From Megamerina dolium (Eukaryota; Arthropoda; Insecta; Diptera; Megamerinidae): 64,000 nucleotides of DNA. Shown here one piece after another: positions 46,817 to 57,856 of this stretch. The notes below the pieces were generated by a model. It saw nothing but the letters and a program-made list of their open reading frames with translations, did no database searches and was not told the DNA's origin. Position numbers and translations under genes: made by a program. Each line of letters opens with the position of its first letter. Position 1 is the first letter of the stretch. The stretch spans positions 85,855,833 to 85,919,832 of the forward strand of contig OY978525.1 in the NCBI GenBank assembly GCA_963854835.1. The letters run 5' to 3'.

Positions 46817-49800
46817 ACTTACTTACTTATGTGGCCATAACAACCGAGTATCGATTTAGGCCGAAAATAACATGCTTCGCCAGCCATCTCTGTTCTTCGC
46901 TAGCTGGCGCCAGTTAGAAATTCCAAGCGCCGTCAGGTTCTCCAGTACTTGGTCTTTCCACCAGAGATTTGGTCTTCCTCTTTTGCGTCGTCCTCCAGCG
47001 GGTTCCGAATATAACACCTTCTTAGCTGGAGCGTGTTCTTCCATTCGCTCGACATGACCTAGCCAGCGCAGCCGCTGGATTTTGATGCGCTTTACTATGT
47101 CAATATCGGCATACAGCTCGTACAGCTCATGGTTGTGCCTTATTCGATACTCGCCACCAACGCAAATAGGTCCAAAGATCTTGCGTAGGACTTTTCTCTC
47201 GAAAACTCCAAGCATTTGCTCATCCGAGGTGGAAATTGTCCAGGATTCAGCGCCATATGTTAGGACAGGCATGATGAGAGACTTGTAGAGTGTAGTTTTC
47301 GTTCTTCGAGAGAGGGCTCGACTTCTCAATTGCTTACTCAGCCCAAAGTAACACCTGTTAGCAATAGTTATCCTACGCATGATCTCCAAGCTGACGTCAT
47401 TACTGCTGTTAATGCTGGTTCCAAGATAGACAAAGTTCCTTACTACTTCAAAAGCGTAGTTGTCAACAGTGACGTGCTGTCCAAGACGCCAGGACTCTTT
47501 GTTTGTTGACACTAGATACTTCGTCTTGCCCTTGTTCACCGTGAGACCCATCCGACGCGATTCTCTTTCCAACTCTGAGAATGCTGCACTGACTGCTCGC
47601 GTGTTCATGCCGATTATGTCAATATCGTCGGCATACGCTAACAGCATGACACTTTTGTTGAAGATAGTGCCATTATGTCGTATATCAGCAGCTCGTATTA
47701 TTTTCTCCATAATAAGATTGAAGAAGTCGCACGATAACGAATCACCTTGTCTGACACCCCCTTCGGTATTAAACGGTGCGGAGAGGTCCTTCCCAATTTT
47801 CACTGCACAACGGGAGTTATGCAGTGTCATTCTACAAAGTCGAATGAGCTTTGCAGGAATACCGAACTCAGACATTGTTGCGTAGAGGTAATCCCTTACA
47901 GGACTGTCGAAAGCGGCTTTATAATCAACAAATAGGTGGTGTGTGTCGATCTGTTTTTCTTGGGTCTTCTCCAGGATTTGGCGCAGTGTGAAAATCTGGT
48001 CGATGGTGGATTTACCAGGTCTGAAGCCACACTGATAAGGTCCAATCAGGTTGCTGAGCATAGGCTTCAACCTTTCACACAGTACGCTCGATAGAACCTT
48101 GTATGCGATGCTCAGGAGACTTATTCCACGGTAGTTGGCGCAAATTGTGGGGTCTCCTTTTTTATGTGCAGGACAGAGAACACTGAGCCTCCAATCATCA
48201 GGCATGCTTTCATCCGACCATATTCTGCTTATGAGCTGGTGCATGCGGGTGAGCAGCTCATCGCCTCCGGTTTTAAACAACTCGGCAGACAGGCCATCAG
48301 CACCTGCAGCTTTTTTGTTCCTCAGCCTTAAAATGGCCGTTTCAACCTCGTCATAGTCGGGTGGTGGAACATCAACACCATCATCTGTAATTGGGGTTAT
48401 CGGGCAATCTCCTCCACTAGCGGAATTGTTCGTAGCATCGCCATTCAGTAACGTGGAGAAGTGTTCCCTCCATAGGCTCAGTACACTCTGGACATCTGTA
48501 ACCAGATTCCCATTTCCATCACGACAAGAAGAGGCTCCGGGATTTAAACCTCCACTTAGGCGCTTGATCTTTTCGAAGAATTTTCGAGTCTCATTCTTGT
48601 CGGTACACATCTCTATCTCCTCACACTCGCGTCTTTCTTGTTCTCTTTTCTTGCGCCTGAAAAGACGTCTCTCTGCACTCCTTTTCTCTCTATACCGCTC
48701 CTTAACAGCTCGCGTTGCGCCTGCACGCAGGGTTTTTCTGTAGGCGGCGTCTTTCTCTGCGATAGCGTCGCGACACTCCTGATCATACCACTCATTCCTC
48801 AGAGGCCGGTAGTAACCGATTACCTCCTCGGCAGCAGTAGTCATGGAGTGGGATATATGTGTCCACCGTGCGCATGTATCATCAAGTGGGGGAGTGTTCT
48901 GCATAAGCAGATCCGATAGTCGAGTGGAAAATGCATCTGCTGTCTCTGGTGATCGCAGCTTACTGACGTCGAGCTTTCTCTGTGTGGGACTTCTCTTGTT
49001 ATTTGCGACACATAGGCGTGTGCGCACCTTAGCTGCAACAAGGTAGTGATCCGAGTCGATGCTGGCACCACGGATCGATTTCACGTCCATCACACTGGAA
49101 GCATGCCTTCCGTCAATCACCACATGATCAATTTGGTTTCTTCTACGTTGATCTGGAGACAGCCATGTCGCTTTGTGGATGTCGAGATGCTGGAATCTGG
49201 TACCACCAATTACCATGTTTCGTGCTGCGGCGAAGTCGATCAGCCTCATTCCGTTATCGGAGGTGATCTGGTGGAGGCTGAATTTTCCGACAGTTGGACC
49301 AAATGTACCTTCCTTGCCCACCCTGGCATTAAAGTCGCCAAGCACGATTTTGATATCGTGGCGGGGGCAGCGGTCATAAGCTTCTTCGAGGCTCTGAAAG
49401 AAGCTCTCCTTGGTCACATTGTCCTTCTCATCCGTCGGAGCGTGGGCACATATAAGGCTGATGTTGGAAAATTTTGCCTTGATGCGGATTGTGGCCAGCC
49501 GTTCGTTCACAGGCGTGAACTGTGAGACAAGATGTCGTAGTCTCTTGCTGACCAAAAATCCACATCCTAATTCGTGCCTTTCAGCATGGCAACTGTAGTA
49601 GATGTCACAGGACGCTCTTTTGGAGCAGCCCTGTCCTGTCCATCGCATTTCCTGGAGAGGGGTGATGTCAGCTCTGTATTTTTCGAGGACATCAACCAGC
49701 TGGATAGAGGCACCTTCCCTATGAAGGGACCGGACATTCCAGGTGCATATCCGTAAATCATTGTCCTTTTTTCGTTTGCAGAGGTCATCAACAAAAGCGG

Positions 49801-50115
49801 TAGTCCTTATCCGAGGCATATCTTTTTTTTTCATTGGGGGGTTTTTTATGTGGCGGGTCCCAAACCCAACGCACAACTTCTAACCAAAGAGATTTTCGCC
49901 ACTCACTTCAGCCGCCTCCCAGCGGGTGCCAGAAAGACGTTGCCCGGTGGTCGCCACATGGAGGGCTCCCATTAATAATAATGAAAGCGCCATCACAGAG
50001 TAAGCAGAGCAAGCTATATGACTACCCCTCATTAACAAATAAAGGTATTATCAAATCAAACTACATGACAGCCAGTGAGTTTACTTGCGATGAGTTCAAC
50101 AAGGATTGCGCTAGC
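46817..50115 (-). mobile_element. Full-length RTE LINE, copy R3
   Basis: Extends from TAGCGCAATCC (about 50115, the same 5' limit as R2) to a 3' end of TTGTTATGGCCACATAAGTA with three TAAG units (46817). It holds one long frame plus a ~240-bp 5' region. RTE elements have a single protein and short-repeat tails, as here. No clear target duplication was found. Confidence 0.88.
46856..49876 (-). CDS. RTE endonuclease-reverse transcriptase, intact frame
   Basis: 1006 codons with no interruption. AP endonuclease is at about residues 40-280: ICTWNVRSL near 44, LQEMRW, LGDFNARVG near 180, SDHYLVAAKV near 274. A lysine/arginine-rich linker is near 370-430. RT is at about 500-780: FVDYKAAFDSP near 652 (motif A), GGVRQGDSLSCDFF, and LLAYADDIDIIG near 745 (active site). 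The C-terminal region has WLGHVERM and GRRKRGRPNLWWKDQ. The protein nicks target DNA and primes reverse transcription from the nick. Proteins of this kind are often mis-annotated as craniofacial development protein 2. The start could be the ATG at 49876 or one of two ATGs within the next 25 codons. Length is normal for RTE, so the copy may be active. Confidence 0.9.
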   Translation of the reverse strand: MCVGFGTRHIKNPPMKKKDMPRIRTTAFVDDLCKRKKDNDLRICTWNVRSLHREGASIQLVDVLEKYRADITPLQEMRWTGQGCSKRASCDIYYSCHAERHELGCGFLVSKRLRHLVSQFTPVNERLATIRIKAKFSNISLICAHAPTDEKDNVTKESFFQSLEEAYDRCPRHDIKIVLGDFNARVGKEGTFGPTVGKFSLHQITSDNGMRLIDFAAARNMVIGGTRFQHLDIHKATWLSPDQRRRNQIDHVVIDGRHASSVMDVKSIRGASIDSDHYLVAAKVRTRLCVANNKRSPTQRKLDVSKLRSPETADAFSTRLSDLLMQNTPPLDDTCARWTHISHSMTTAAEEVIGYYRPLRNEWYDQECRDAIAEKDAAYRKTLRAGATRAVKERYREKRSAERRLFRRKKREQERRECEEIEMCTDKNETRKFFEKIKRLSGGLNPGASSCRDGNGNLVTDVQSVLSLWREHFSTLLNGDATNNSASGGDCPITPITDDGVDVPPPDYDEVETAILRLRNKKAAGADGLSAELFKTGGDELLTRMHQLISRIWSDESMPDDWRLSVLCPAHKKGDPTICANYRGISLLSIAYKVLSSVLCERLKPMLSNLIGPYQCGFRPGKSTIDQIFTLRQILEKTQEKQIDTHHLFVDYKAAFDSPVRDYLYATMSEFGIPAKLIRLCRMTLHNSRCAVKIGKDLSAPFNTEGGVRQGDSLSCDFFNLIMEKIIRAADIRHNGTIFNKSVMLLAYADDIDIIGMNTRAVSAAFSELERESRRMGLTVNKGKTKYLVSTNKESWRLGQHVTVDNYAFEVVRNFVYLGTSINSSNDVSLEIMRRITIANRCYFGLSKQLRSRALSRRTKTTLYKSLIMPVLTYGAESWTISTSDEQMLGVFERKVLRKIFGPICVGGEYRIRHNHELYELYADIDIVKRIKIQRLRWLGHVERMEEHAPAKKVLYSEPAGGRRKRGRPNLWWKDQVLENLTALGISNWRQLAKNRDGWRSMLFSA

Positions 50116-50246
50116 CCCACCTGGTTGAGGCAGTTAGACACGTTACCTTGCGAAAACACCACCAGACCAGGATATCAGACATTATTTTGCCACAATATAT
50201 CAAAGACTTGGTTTTGTATTAATTTGACTTTAAGTGATTTAGTTAA

Positions 50247-51563
50247 GGGGGAATAGGGTTTTACAATTTTGTTTGTTGTTTTTTAATGAATGCAAAATAT
50301 CTCAAGAATGTTGTGATGTAGTGTCTAAATTTCAATTCAATCGTAGCAAAATGGACGAAGTTATGACTATTTTTATACCTGTCGAATCAAATGACTCCAT
50401 GCGTATAGGCCGAACTTTAAGGGGGGAGTAATTTTTTACGAAGATGCAGCTTAAGCAAATTTATTCAAACTTTTTTTTAATTATACACCATCATCTACAG
50501 AATATTTAGTTAAATTTCCGTAATTAAATATTGAAAAATAAGCCGGTGACTTTTGAAAAATACGTTGTTCGGTGAACACGATAACTCGGCCTAGAATTAT
50601 CTGAAATCAAAAATGTTGTTAAATTTACTTAAATTCTTAGTTAGTTCTCACCCTCCCGACGTTGTTGAGTTATCATTTTCGTTTTTCAACAGTTCGTGGC
50701 CTATTTAAGTAAAAAACGCGATTTCGCGCTAAATTTTCCGCTATTTTTTAGGTGACAAACTACTTTAATATGAAAATAGAAAAATGTAAATAACGGGAGT
50801 AGGAGGCATTTTATACCAAGAAAGTATGTTTCGAGTTTGATAAGCATCGGTCGAGTATATTTTGCAGGATCGTGTTCACGGACTTCGAAAAATTGGTTTT
50901 CAGAAAAACACTCCTGAAGTTTTTTTTTCTCAAAAAGTGAGAAAATTTTTTTTTTTTTGTAACTTACACTGAATCATTGATCCCAGGCCCATTAAGTACG
51001 TTCACGGCAGCAATCTCGTTGTCTTGGAAAATGAAAGAGAAAAAAAATCGATTTTCCGAATTTGCTTATCCAACTCACGTTTTCAAAGTCGGTGTCCCTC
51101 ATAACTTCAAAACTACTGCAGCGATCGTTTTGAAATTTTGAACACTATTTCTGAACATAATTTGCTAGGGTCTTTTTTCAGATTTGGTAATATTATATTT
51201 TTCATTTTACAATAACAAATTAAAGTGTTACCAAAACGTGAATAATTGAAATTTCGATAAAACTCCCAGCGTCACCTGGGCAAAACGATTATCTAACGAT
51301 ATAATTTTGAGTTTTTGATTTCAGATGGACTAGCACCGATTTATGAGGGACACCGCAATTCCACTTTTTTTCAGAGACGCTCCAGAATAATTGCTGCCAT
51401 TGCCGTATTTTTTAATATTTCTCCATGAAAAAATTACACAATATTCTTCAAATCACATACTATAATATACCATATATAATTTAATAAATAGATTTTAACT
51501 GTTTTATAAAAAAAAAATCACAAAAATGTGGCCTTTTTAACACAAATTAACCCTATTCCCCCG
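50247..51563. mobile_element. TTAA-flanked non-autonomous DNA element (piggyBac-like?)
   Basis: GGGGGAATAGGGTT at 50247-50260 and its inverse complement AACCCTATTCCCCC at 51549-51562 are perfect 14-bp inverted ends (one extra base at the right edge). Each is bordered by TTAA (50243-50246 and 51564-51567). TTAA duplication is the hallmark of piggyBac transposition. The 1,317-bp interior is AT-rich and encodes no protein, so it would depend on an enzyme made elsewhere. The terminal G-run differs from the usual piggyBac CCC start, so the superfamily is inferred from the TTAA only. Confidence 0.65.
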
Positions 51564-51567
51564 TTAA

Positions 51568-52757
51568 AGCTACTTTCGAATGTATATATGGTATACATTC
51601 GAATATATATGGTATACAATAATGTAATAATGTAGCGTTTATGAGAGAAATGAATGTACTGTGAGTATCAGGTGAGCATCAATGTAAATGTCTAAGCACA
51701 CACGTGGAATTTGGTTTACTCACGTGTCCACATTAATTTAAATTCAGAAGACAATATTCAATCATATTGTTCAGTTCAGTAAAATAAAACCGTAAGTAAT
51801 CAATACTAAATTCATCATCATCAACGGACGATTGATTGTACATAGAAATGTGCGTGTTTACCCAACTGCAAAACAAATGAAGCAAACTAAGAATTCCGAA
51901 CTTTCACTATCATCATTGGCATTGGTGAATAGGCAAAACTAAATAATTTCTATCCCATGAGCAATTGGAGAGTCATGTCATACTCGTATGTATCTTCAAA
52001 TGTACACAAATTGAGAAAAGAATAGAGGACAAGTCTAAATAAAATTCCCAAACGTATTAATAATAGAAATTCGAGCAAATTGATGCCCTTATTACATACC
52101 TACAAGCAATTGCTTATTCGATAGACCCACACATAAGATTAATTACCAAAATACTTGCAATCAATAAGAATACTCGTTCTTATTGTACGACAAGAGGTTG
52201 CCACTTGACCATTAAATACACAAACTTAACGTTTCCTTATAAGGCATTCTGATGTATTCATGTGCTTGGAATATGTGTATTTGTTTGTGCATGTTACCGT
52301 GTGAAACCTAATTACGATCTGTAAATAAAATGTTGACTGATTACGCTAATAAATGAAAATAATGACGCGCCATTGACTGCAAACTCTTCAAACGTACATA
52401 TACATAGCCATAAACCACCAACAAATAGTCAGAATAGCAAAAGCGAAAAAATACAAATATGTATATGTGCTGAAAGTCTGTACAATTCGCTAGGTATGCA
52501 CGTGCGTGTAAATTCACATATAGCAAAATGTAAATAGCACAATGTAAGCTTCTCCGTATTTCGTATACGACTCGCATGCAATGTAAGCAAATACTTACAT
52601 ATGTGTACATTAGGGTGTATGTACATACATATATGTATATAATTTTAATTTTTAATTCTAAACATCCTGTAAATCTATGAGCATTCAAATGGTTCTGCGA
52701 TAATCGAAAGAAACGTACAGATGCAAAATGAAAACAGAAGAAATATTGGTGATAAAG
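51568..52757. other. Unannotated AT-rich sequence
   Basis: Many TACATATGTA-like strings and a 115-codon minus-strand frame (52341-52688) without a domain. Nothing supported. Confidence 0.45.
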
Positions 52758-54745
52758 ATTTTTTTTTTTTTTTGTTAAATAAGCTTTTTTTATTGAATCT
52801 TTCTATAATACTTAGAAACTAACAATAAGTAATCAAATCTTACAAACTAACTAAAGTTATGTGATATTCCCAACGTTCCATCACAATTTGTTGAGTCACG
52901 AGGTATAGCAATTTCACAGCATATTCAGTGTGTCTTTTCTTTTTCATCGACGATGCCACCGTGCTCAGCAACAATTGCCTAGCAAGGGGATTCGGATGAT
53001 TGTGTAATATTTGAATGTAGCATCTGCAGGACATTGCAACTTCCTCAGAAATTGTGCATACATTTTAATCTCGATGGATGTTAACGTTCCTCATATACCA
53101 AGGCGCGTTTACAATAATTCGCAGACACTTGGATTGTATTCGCTGCAATTTTTCGATATTTGAGGGAGATGCGGTGCCCCAAAACTGAATACCATAAGTC
53201 CAAATTGGCTTCAGGATTGCTTTATATAATAGCACTTTGTATTCAAGATTCAACTTTGATCTTTTGTGTAACAGCCACCATAACTGATTAATTTTAAGCT
53301 TGATCTGAGTTTTCTTTGCCTCTATGTGATTTTTCCGGGTCAGCCTTCTGTCGAGGTGAATACCCAAGTACTTTGTTGAGGAACATTGTGGAACTGATTG
53401 GCCATTAATTTTAAGTGGGGGACATGTATCTGGCCTTTGCGTGAAGGTTACATGTACGCTCTATGATTCATTGACTTTTATACGCCATTTTGCTAGCCAG
53501 ATTTCGAGAGAATCGACAAGAGTCTGGAGGAGTTTAGTACCTTCTATGGGGTTAGAGCGAGAGCACAATATTGCCATATCATCTGCAAAGGTCGATATGA
53601 ATGTATAGTTATTGTTGGGCATATCTGAAGTGTATAAGAGATACAGTAAGGGGCCCAAAACGCTTCCTTGAGGAACGCCAGCGTGAATATCCAATGGATT
53701 TGTTGTGTAATCCTTGTGATGTACGAGGAATTGCAGGCAGTAATAGTTTGAGTTTGTAAATATGGCCATCGTGCCAAACTTTATCGAAAGCTTGAGTGAT
53801 ATCAAGAAAGACAGCTGAGCAATACTTTTTTTCTTCAAAAATGTTCCTTATCAGAGTTACAATGCGATGGACTTGCTCTATTGTTCCGTGCTGTTTTCTA
53901 AATCCAAACTGATGTTGGGGAATCAGTTGGTTGAGATTAATAAATGGAGTTATATTTATGACAAGTAGCTTTTCGAATACTTTAGAGAGTAGAGGAAGGA
54001 GGCTGATAGGTCTGTACGATGCAACTTTTGTAGGGTCTTTTCCTGGTTTTGCTATCATAATAATTTTTGAAGTTTTCCAGCATTTGGGATAGTGTTTAAT
54101 ACGAAGGATAACATTGAAAATGTGCACGAGATGAATTACTGAAGCCGGAGGTAGCTCTTTTATCATTTTACCGGTAATTTTATCTGGACCAGGTGATTTT
54201 TTTGGGTTTAAATCTTTATAAATTGCTTTGAATATGTCCTTTTTTTTAATTTTGAGCATTATTGAGCAAGGTTGAGAAGTTAATTTTGGTTATGAGCACT
54301 GGAGGTAATGGAGGGTGGATTGGATGTAAACACACTTTTTAGGTGGTCTGGAATCAGGAATCAGTGAGAATTGGCCGATTTTAGTTTTTTGCTGATTTCC
54401 ACAAAGAGTAGTCTGACGCTTCACCAGGTGTTAATTTCGCTATGTGCTTTTCTAACTCTTTGTTGTTTTTATTTTTTAAGGCTTGCTTTAACTTTCGAGT
54501 GCAGTGCTGTAGCTGAGTTTTCAGATTCGGTGATCTGAATTCTTGCCATTGTCTTTGAAGTCTTCTTTTCTGTCTTACTACCAATTCAATGTCGGCTGGT
54601 GTGTATGGGCTATAGTTTGATTGCTTGCATACCTTTGTGCAGGTGGCTCAGCTGAGAGCTAAGGAGAGCAGCTGGTTGAATTTTTCTAGTGCTGAGTCTA
54701 CATCGTGTCCATTTCTTAATACAATACTCACATCATAAAGATATG
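52758..54745 (-). mobile_element. Jockey-like LINE, copy J1 (5'-truncated)
   Basis: On the minus strand it runs from LYDVSIVLRNGHDVDSALEK (about 54740), in the endonuclease-RT linker, to an A-run near 52760. An earlier AATAAAAAAAG near 52785 may be the original polyadenylated end. It shares its sequence with J2 (57857-59551) in the opposite orientation. Confidence 0.82.
52860..54740 (-). pseudogene. Jockey-like reverse transcriptase, broken (J1)
   Basis: Pieces: 54381-54584 linker (QKRRLQRQWQEF); 53609-54259 RT fingers and motif A (KKSPGPDKITGKMIKEL, SYRPISLLPLLSKVFEKL, FLDITQAFDKVWHDG); then, in another frame, 53461-53838 with GVPQGSVLGPLLYLLYTSDM and TFADDMAILCS (active site); 53065-53367 thumb (GIHLDRRLTRKNHIEAKK) and APWYMRN; and 52840-53034 the C-terminus. 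A ~41-bp deletion after KLLLPA relative to J2 and a TAG at 53461-53463 are the main lesions. J1 keeps the C-terminal frame that J2 has lost. Confidence 0.8.
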
Positions 54746-54904
54746 ATGTGGAGTAGAATAATAGTATTTTTAAATGGCGATAAAATCCAAACATAAAATT
54801 TTACGTTAGATCGGATCATTCAAACCAAAGATGGAAAAAGCGGATGCATTGCAAAGGAATAAATCTGCGATAAAATTGAGAATGAAATTCAATACATATG
54901 AGTA

Positions 54905-55100
54905 AAAAATAAATAAATATGTGGCACTTAAAGTCCCGAAGGGAGCTTTGACCGATCTTCTCCTCCATTACTGTTGTGCGTGTTAAGTTTGGAATGCATT
55001 TTTGGCAAATTGTTACTGCCGGAAAAATTGCCAATTACTTGCCAACAGGTGGGTAAAAGAAAAATCTTTTCGATATCACATTTTGTGAGCCACGGTACCC
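54905..55100 (-). mobile_element. tRNA-derived SINE, copy S4 (internally deleted)
   Basis: Minus strand: starts GGGTACCGTGGCTCAC at 55100, loses most of the tRNA head, keeps CCCACCTGTTGGCAAG, AATTGGCAATTTTTCCGG and CGCACAACAGTAATGGAG, and ends TTAAGTGCCACATATTTATT with an ATTT-repeat tail. A perfect 11-bp target duplication ACATATGAGTA flanks it (54894-54904 and 55101-55111), fixing both ends of the family. Confidence 0.88.
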
Positions 55101-55111
55101 ACATATGAGTA

Positions 55112-56798
55112 CTCCAAATAAAAAAGCAGACGGCATATTGTACATTCGATAATAACATTTTTATTCACACTTTGCCTCGCAAGTTCTTCTTTGCGATGAT
55201 CATTATTCAGTATTAAAACATTCTTCAAATAGAACTAAAGCAGATGCCATGCTCCACTAGATAATAATTACAACAAATTATGTAAGCTGAGAAAATATAA
55301 AACTACTAACCACATTATACAATTGTGTACACGTAGCATCACATTCGGTGGTTACACGTGGCATACGTGTCTCTGAATGTGTGTGTGTGTGTGTGTTTGG
55401 TCTTGTTGCGATTTTTTTTTTTGATAAAAAAGAGTGCCACCAACTAAGAAAAATGGTTAAAGCAAGACAATATCGGCTGTTGAAAATATTCTTATCTTCC
55501 TAATTTGAGACTGTTAGATAAAGTAACAAAAATACCGTTGCTCTTTTATAGATGGAAAAGAAAGACAAATAAGAGCAAATCAACAACCTCTGAGAACAGT
55601 TACTTCTTGAGAAATCATATACACATACACGTAAACATTTGTAATGTAAACTTTAACATAATAACCCATATACATACTCGTACATGGTCACTTGGTAGGT
55701 ACATATGTATGCATAGCATGTTCAAGAAATACGTACATGCAATTCAACCAGCTGTTTCGTGCAAAAATAAAGCTTTTGCTACGATTTTACACTGTCTTGT
55801 ATTTGGTATTTCACTTCGCCTCTTTGCCAGCATTCCATATCTGTTAGTGGTATTCTTTGCTCTCTTAAATTTAATGATTGTCCTTGCGCAGAGAGTATAA
55901 ATTTTTCAATGAAAACAGCTGCTCACATTGTACGCAGCCACAAACGAATATACATCACGCAATCGAAGGAATATCTGCGAAATTCTCTTTGCGTTATACA
56001 CTCACACATGCATTTCCCTATCCCCAAACGCATACAATGTGGCATATAGTTAGATCATTAAACATTATATGTTGCTCTGTTGCGATAGTTTTTGCAACAA
56101 ATCAGATTGGTTGCAAGCAGAATAAAAAAATACAATACATGAAAAAAAAAATATATAGATTTCAAAAATATTCACTTTCTATAATATATTGTGCATGTTG
56201 TTAAATGTATTATGTAAATCTTATGCGGTATATGCACAAAACCATTGCCTTTTAAATATGTTCTGAAGCTACAATGAGAAAGATACTTGATAGAATTTCA
56301 CACGGGCAAAGCGGTTTTATTTAGCGACAGTAATCGTCAATCGAATATGTCGAGTGGGGTTGAGATGGACTTGCGTGGGTTTTCTTGCCGCTACGTTTGT
56401 TGTTATTGTGGCTGGTGGTGTGGACAATATCAACTGCTACACACACACATGATATTTTATATGTACGTATTAAAATGTATGCAGATAGTTGAACCAATTT
56501 GTTGCACAATTGGAAAATACTTAAGTATATTGTTAATTGTATTTTAATATAATATTAAATTCATTTCAAATTTTAAATTAGAGAATAAATATGGAAAAAT
56601 AATATTAACAAAATTCGCGCACTGTCTTTTAGGGAAAAAAAGCGAGAATAAGATTAAAACGATAGAAAAGGAATGGAAAGGGAAAAAGGGGAGAGAGAGA
56701 AAGAGAGAGCGGCAAATAGAAAAAACTAAAGAAATAAATCGACTGGGGTTGGCAACCCACTGAAAGTTATAATTTAAAAAAATGATAAAATAAAAAAT
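55112..56798. other. Unannotated AT-rich sequence
   Basis: Includes (GT)n at about 55379-55396 and a GA-rich patch near 56690-56712. Frames at 55505-55900 and 55878-56204 lack domains. Confidence 0.45.
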
Positions 56799-57856
56799 CT
56801 CCTTACAGTCGGCTGGGGCCGACCAAATTATACCCTGCATATGTAGAGGTATATATAAAAAGTTTGCTCGTATATCCATCTTTTTCTTCCACTACTTTGT
56901 ATAGGACCTACATTAAGAAGCAGGCGTACCTCACCAATTTTGGAGGATCAATTTCTGCCTATAATACTAAACTACATAGGTTGCAATAGGTTGACCTTGG
57001 AGTATTATTTAGTAAGTTATGGGTGTTTTAATGTTTAAGATAAATCCGACATTTGTACGAAAGCTATATGGTGCGCCCATTTTCTGTGAGCCTAGTTGCT
57101 CGTACAATACTAATCCACACCTTAAATCTCGTTATTCTACGCTGAATAGTTTGCAAGTTATGGCGGTTAACATTTTTGTTTAATTTCCTCAACTTTTTAT
57201 GGGAGCCCATAGAAAGAGTGGGCGTGGCACACTGATTTTTTGCCAGATTATTTCCGACTACTACGTTAATGTAAGTGTCAATTATGGTTATTCTAGACAG
57301 AAGATTGCCGAAGTTACAGCTGTTTAAATTTAAAAGAATTTCAGTCTAGTCTATGAGTCTAGTTGCTCGCACAATACTATTCCATACCATAAATCTCGTT
57401 GTCCTACGCTAAATGGTTTGTAAGTTATTGAGCTTAAAAGTTTTAGTTTAATTCCCTTGACTTTGTATGGGAGACTCATGAAGGAGTGGGCGTGGCACAC
57501 TGATTTTCTGCCAAATTTTTGCTGACTACGATATTAATTTAAGTGTCAATTATGGTTATTCTGGACAGAAGATTGCCGAAGTTACAGCTGTTTCAATTTA
57601 AAATTTGTATGGGGGCTACAATAAACCGTGGGCGTGGCGCGCCCAATTTAAGTGAGTCTAGTTGCTCGTACAATACTATTTCATACCTTAAATCTCGTTG
57701 TCCTACGCTAAATGGTTTGTAAGTTATGGAGCTTAAAAATTTTAGTTTAATTCCCTTGACTTTGTATGGGAGACTCATGAAGGAGAGGGCATGGCACACT
57801 GATTTTCTGCCAGATTTTTGCCGACTACGATATTATTTTAAGCGTCAATTATGGTT
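56799..57856 (+). mobile_element. DINE-1-like element, copy D4 (3'-truncated)
   Basis: Starts CTCCTTACAGTCGGCTGGGG, then TTATACCCTGCATATGTAGA, then tandem units with GTGGGCGTGGC. It stops within a unit (GCGTCAATTATGGTTA) exactly where the jockey copy J2 begins, so the (GTCY)n block and 3' end are missing. Confidence 0.78.

Noticed and set aside
46872..49756. Many 60-160-codon frames opposite the RTE gene
   Set aside because: They mirror the coding strand and also appear opposite the other RTE copies; shadows of one real gene.
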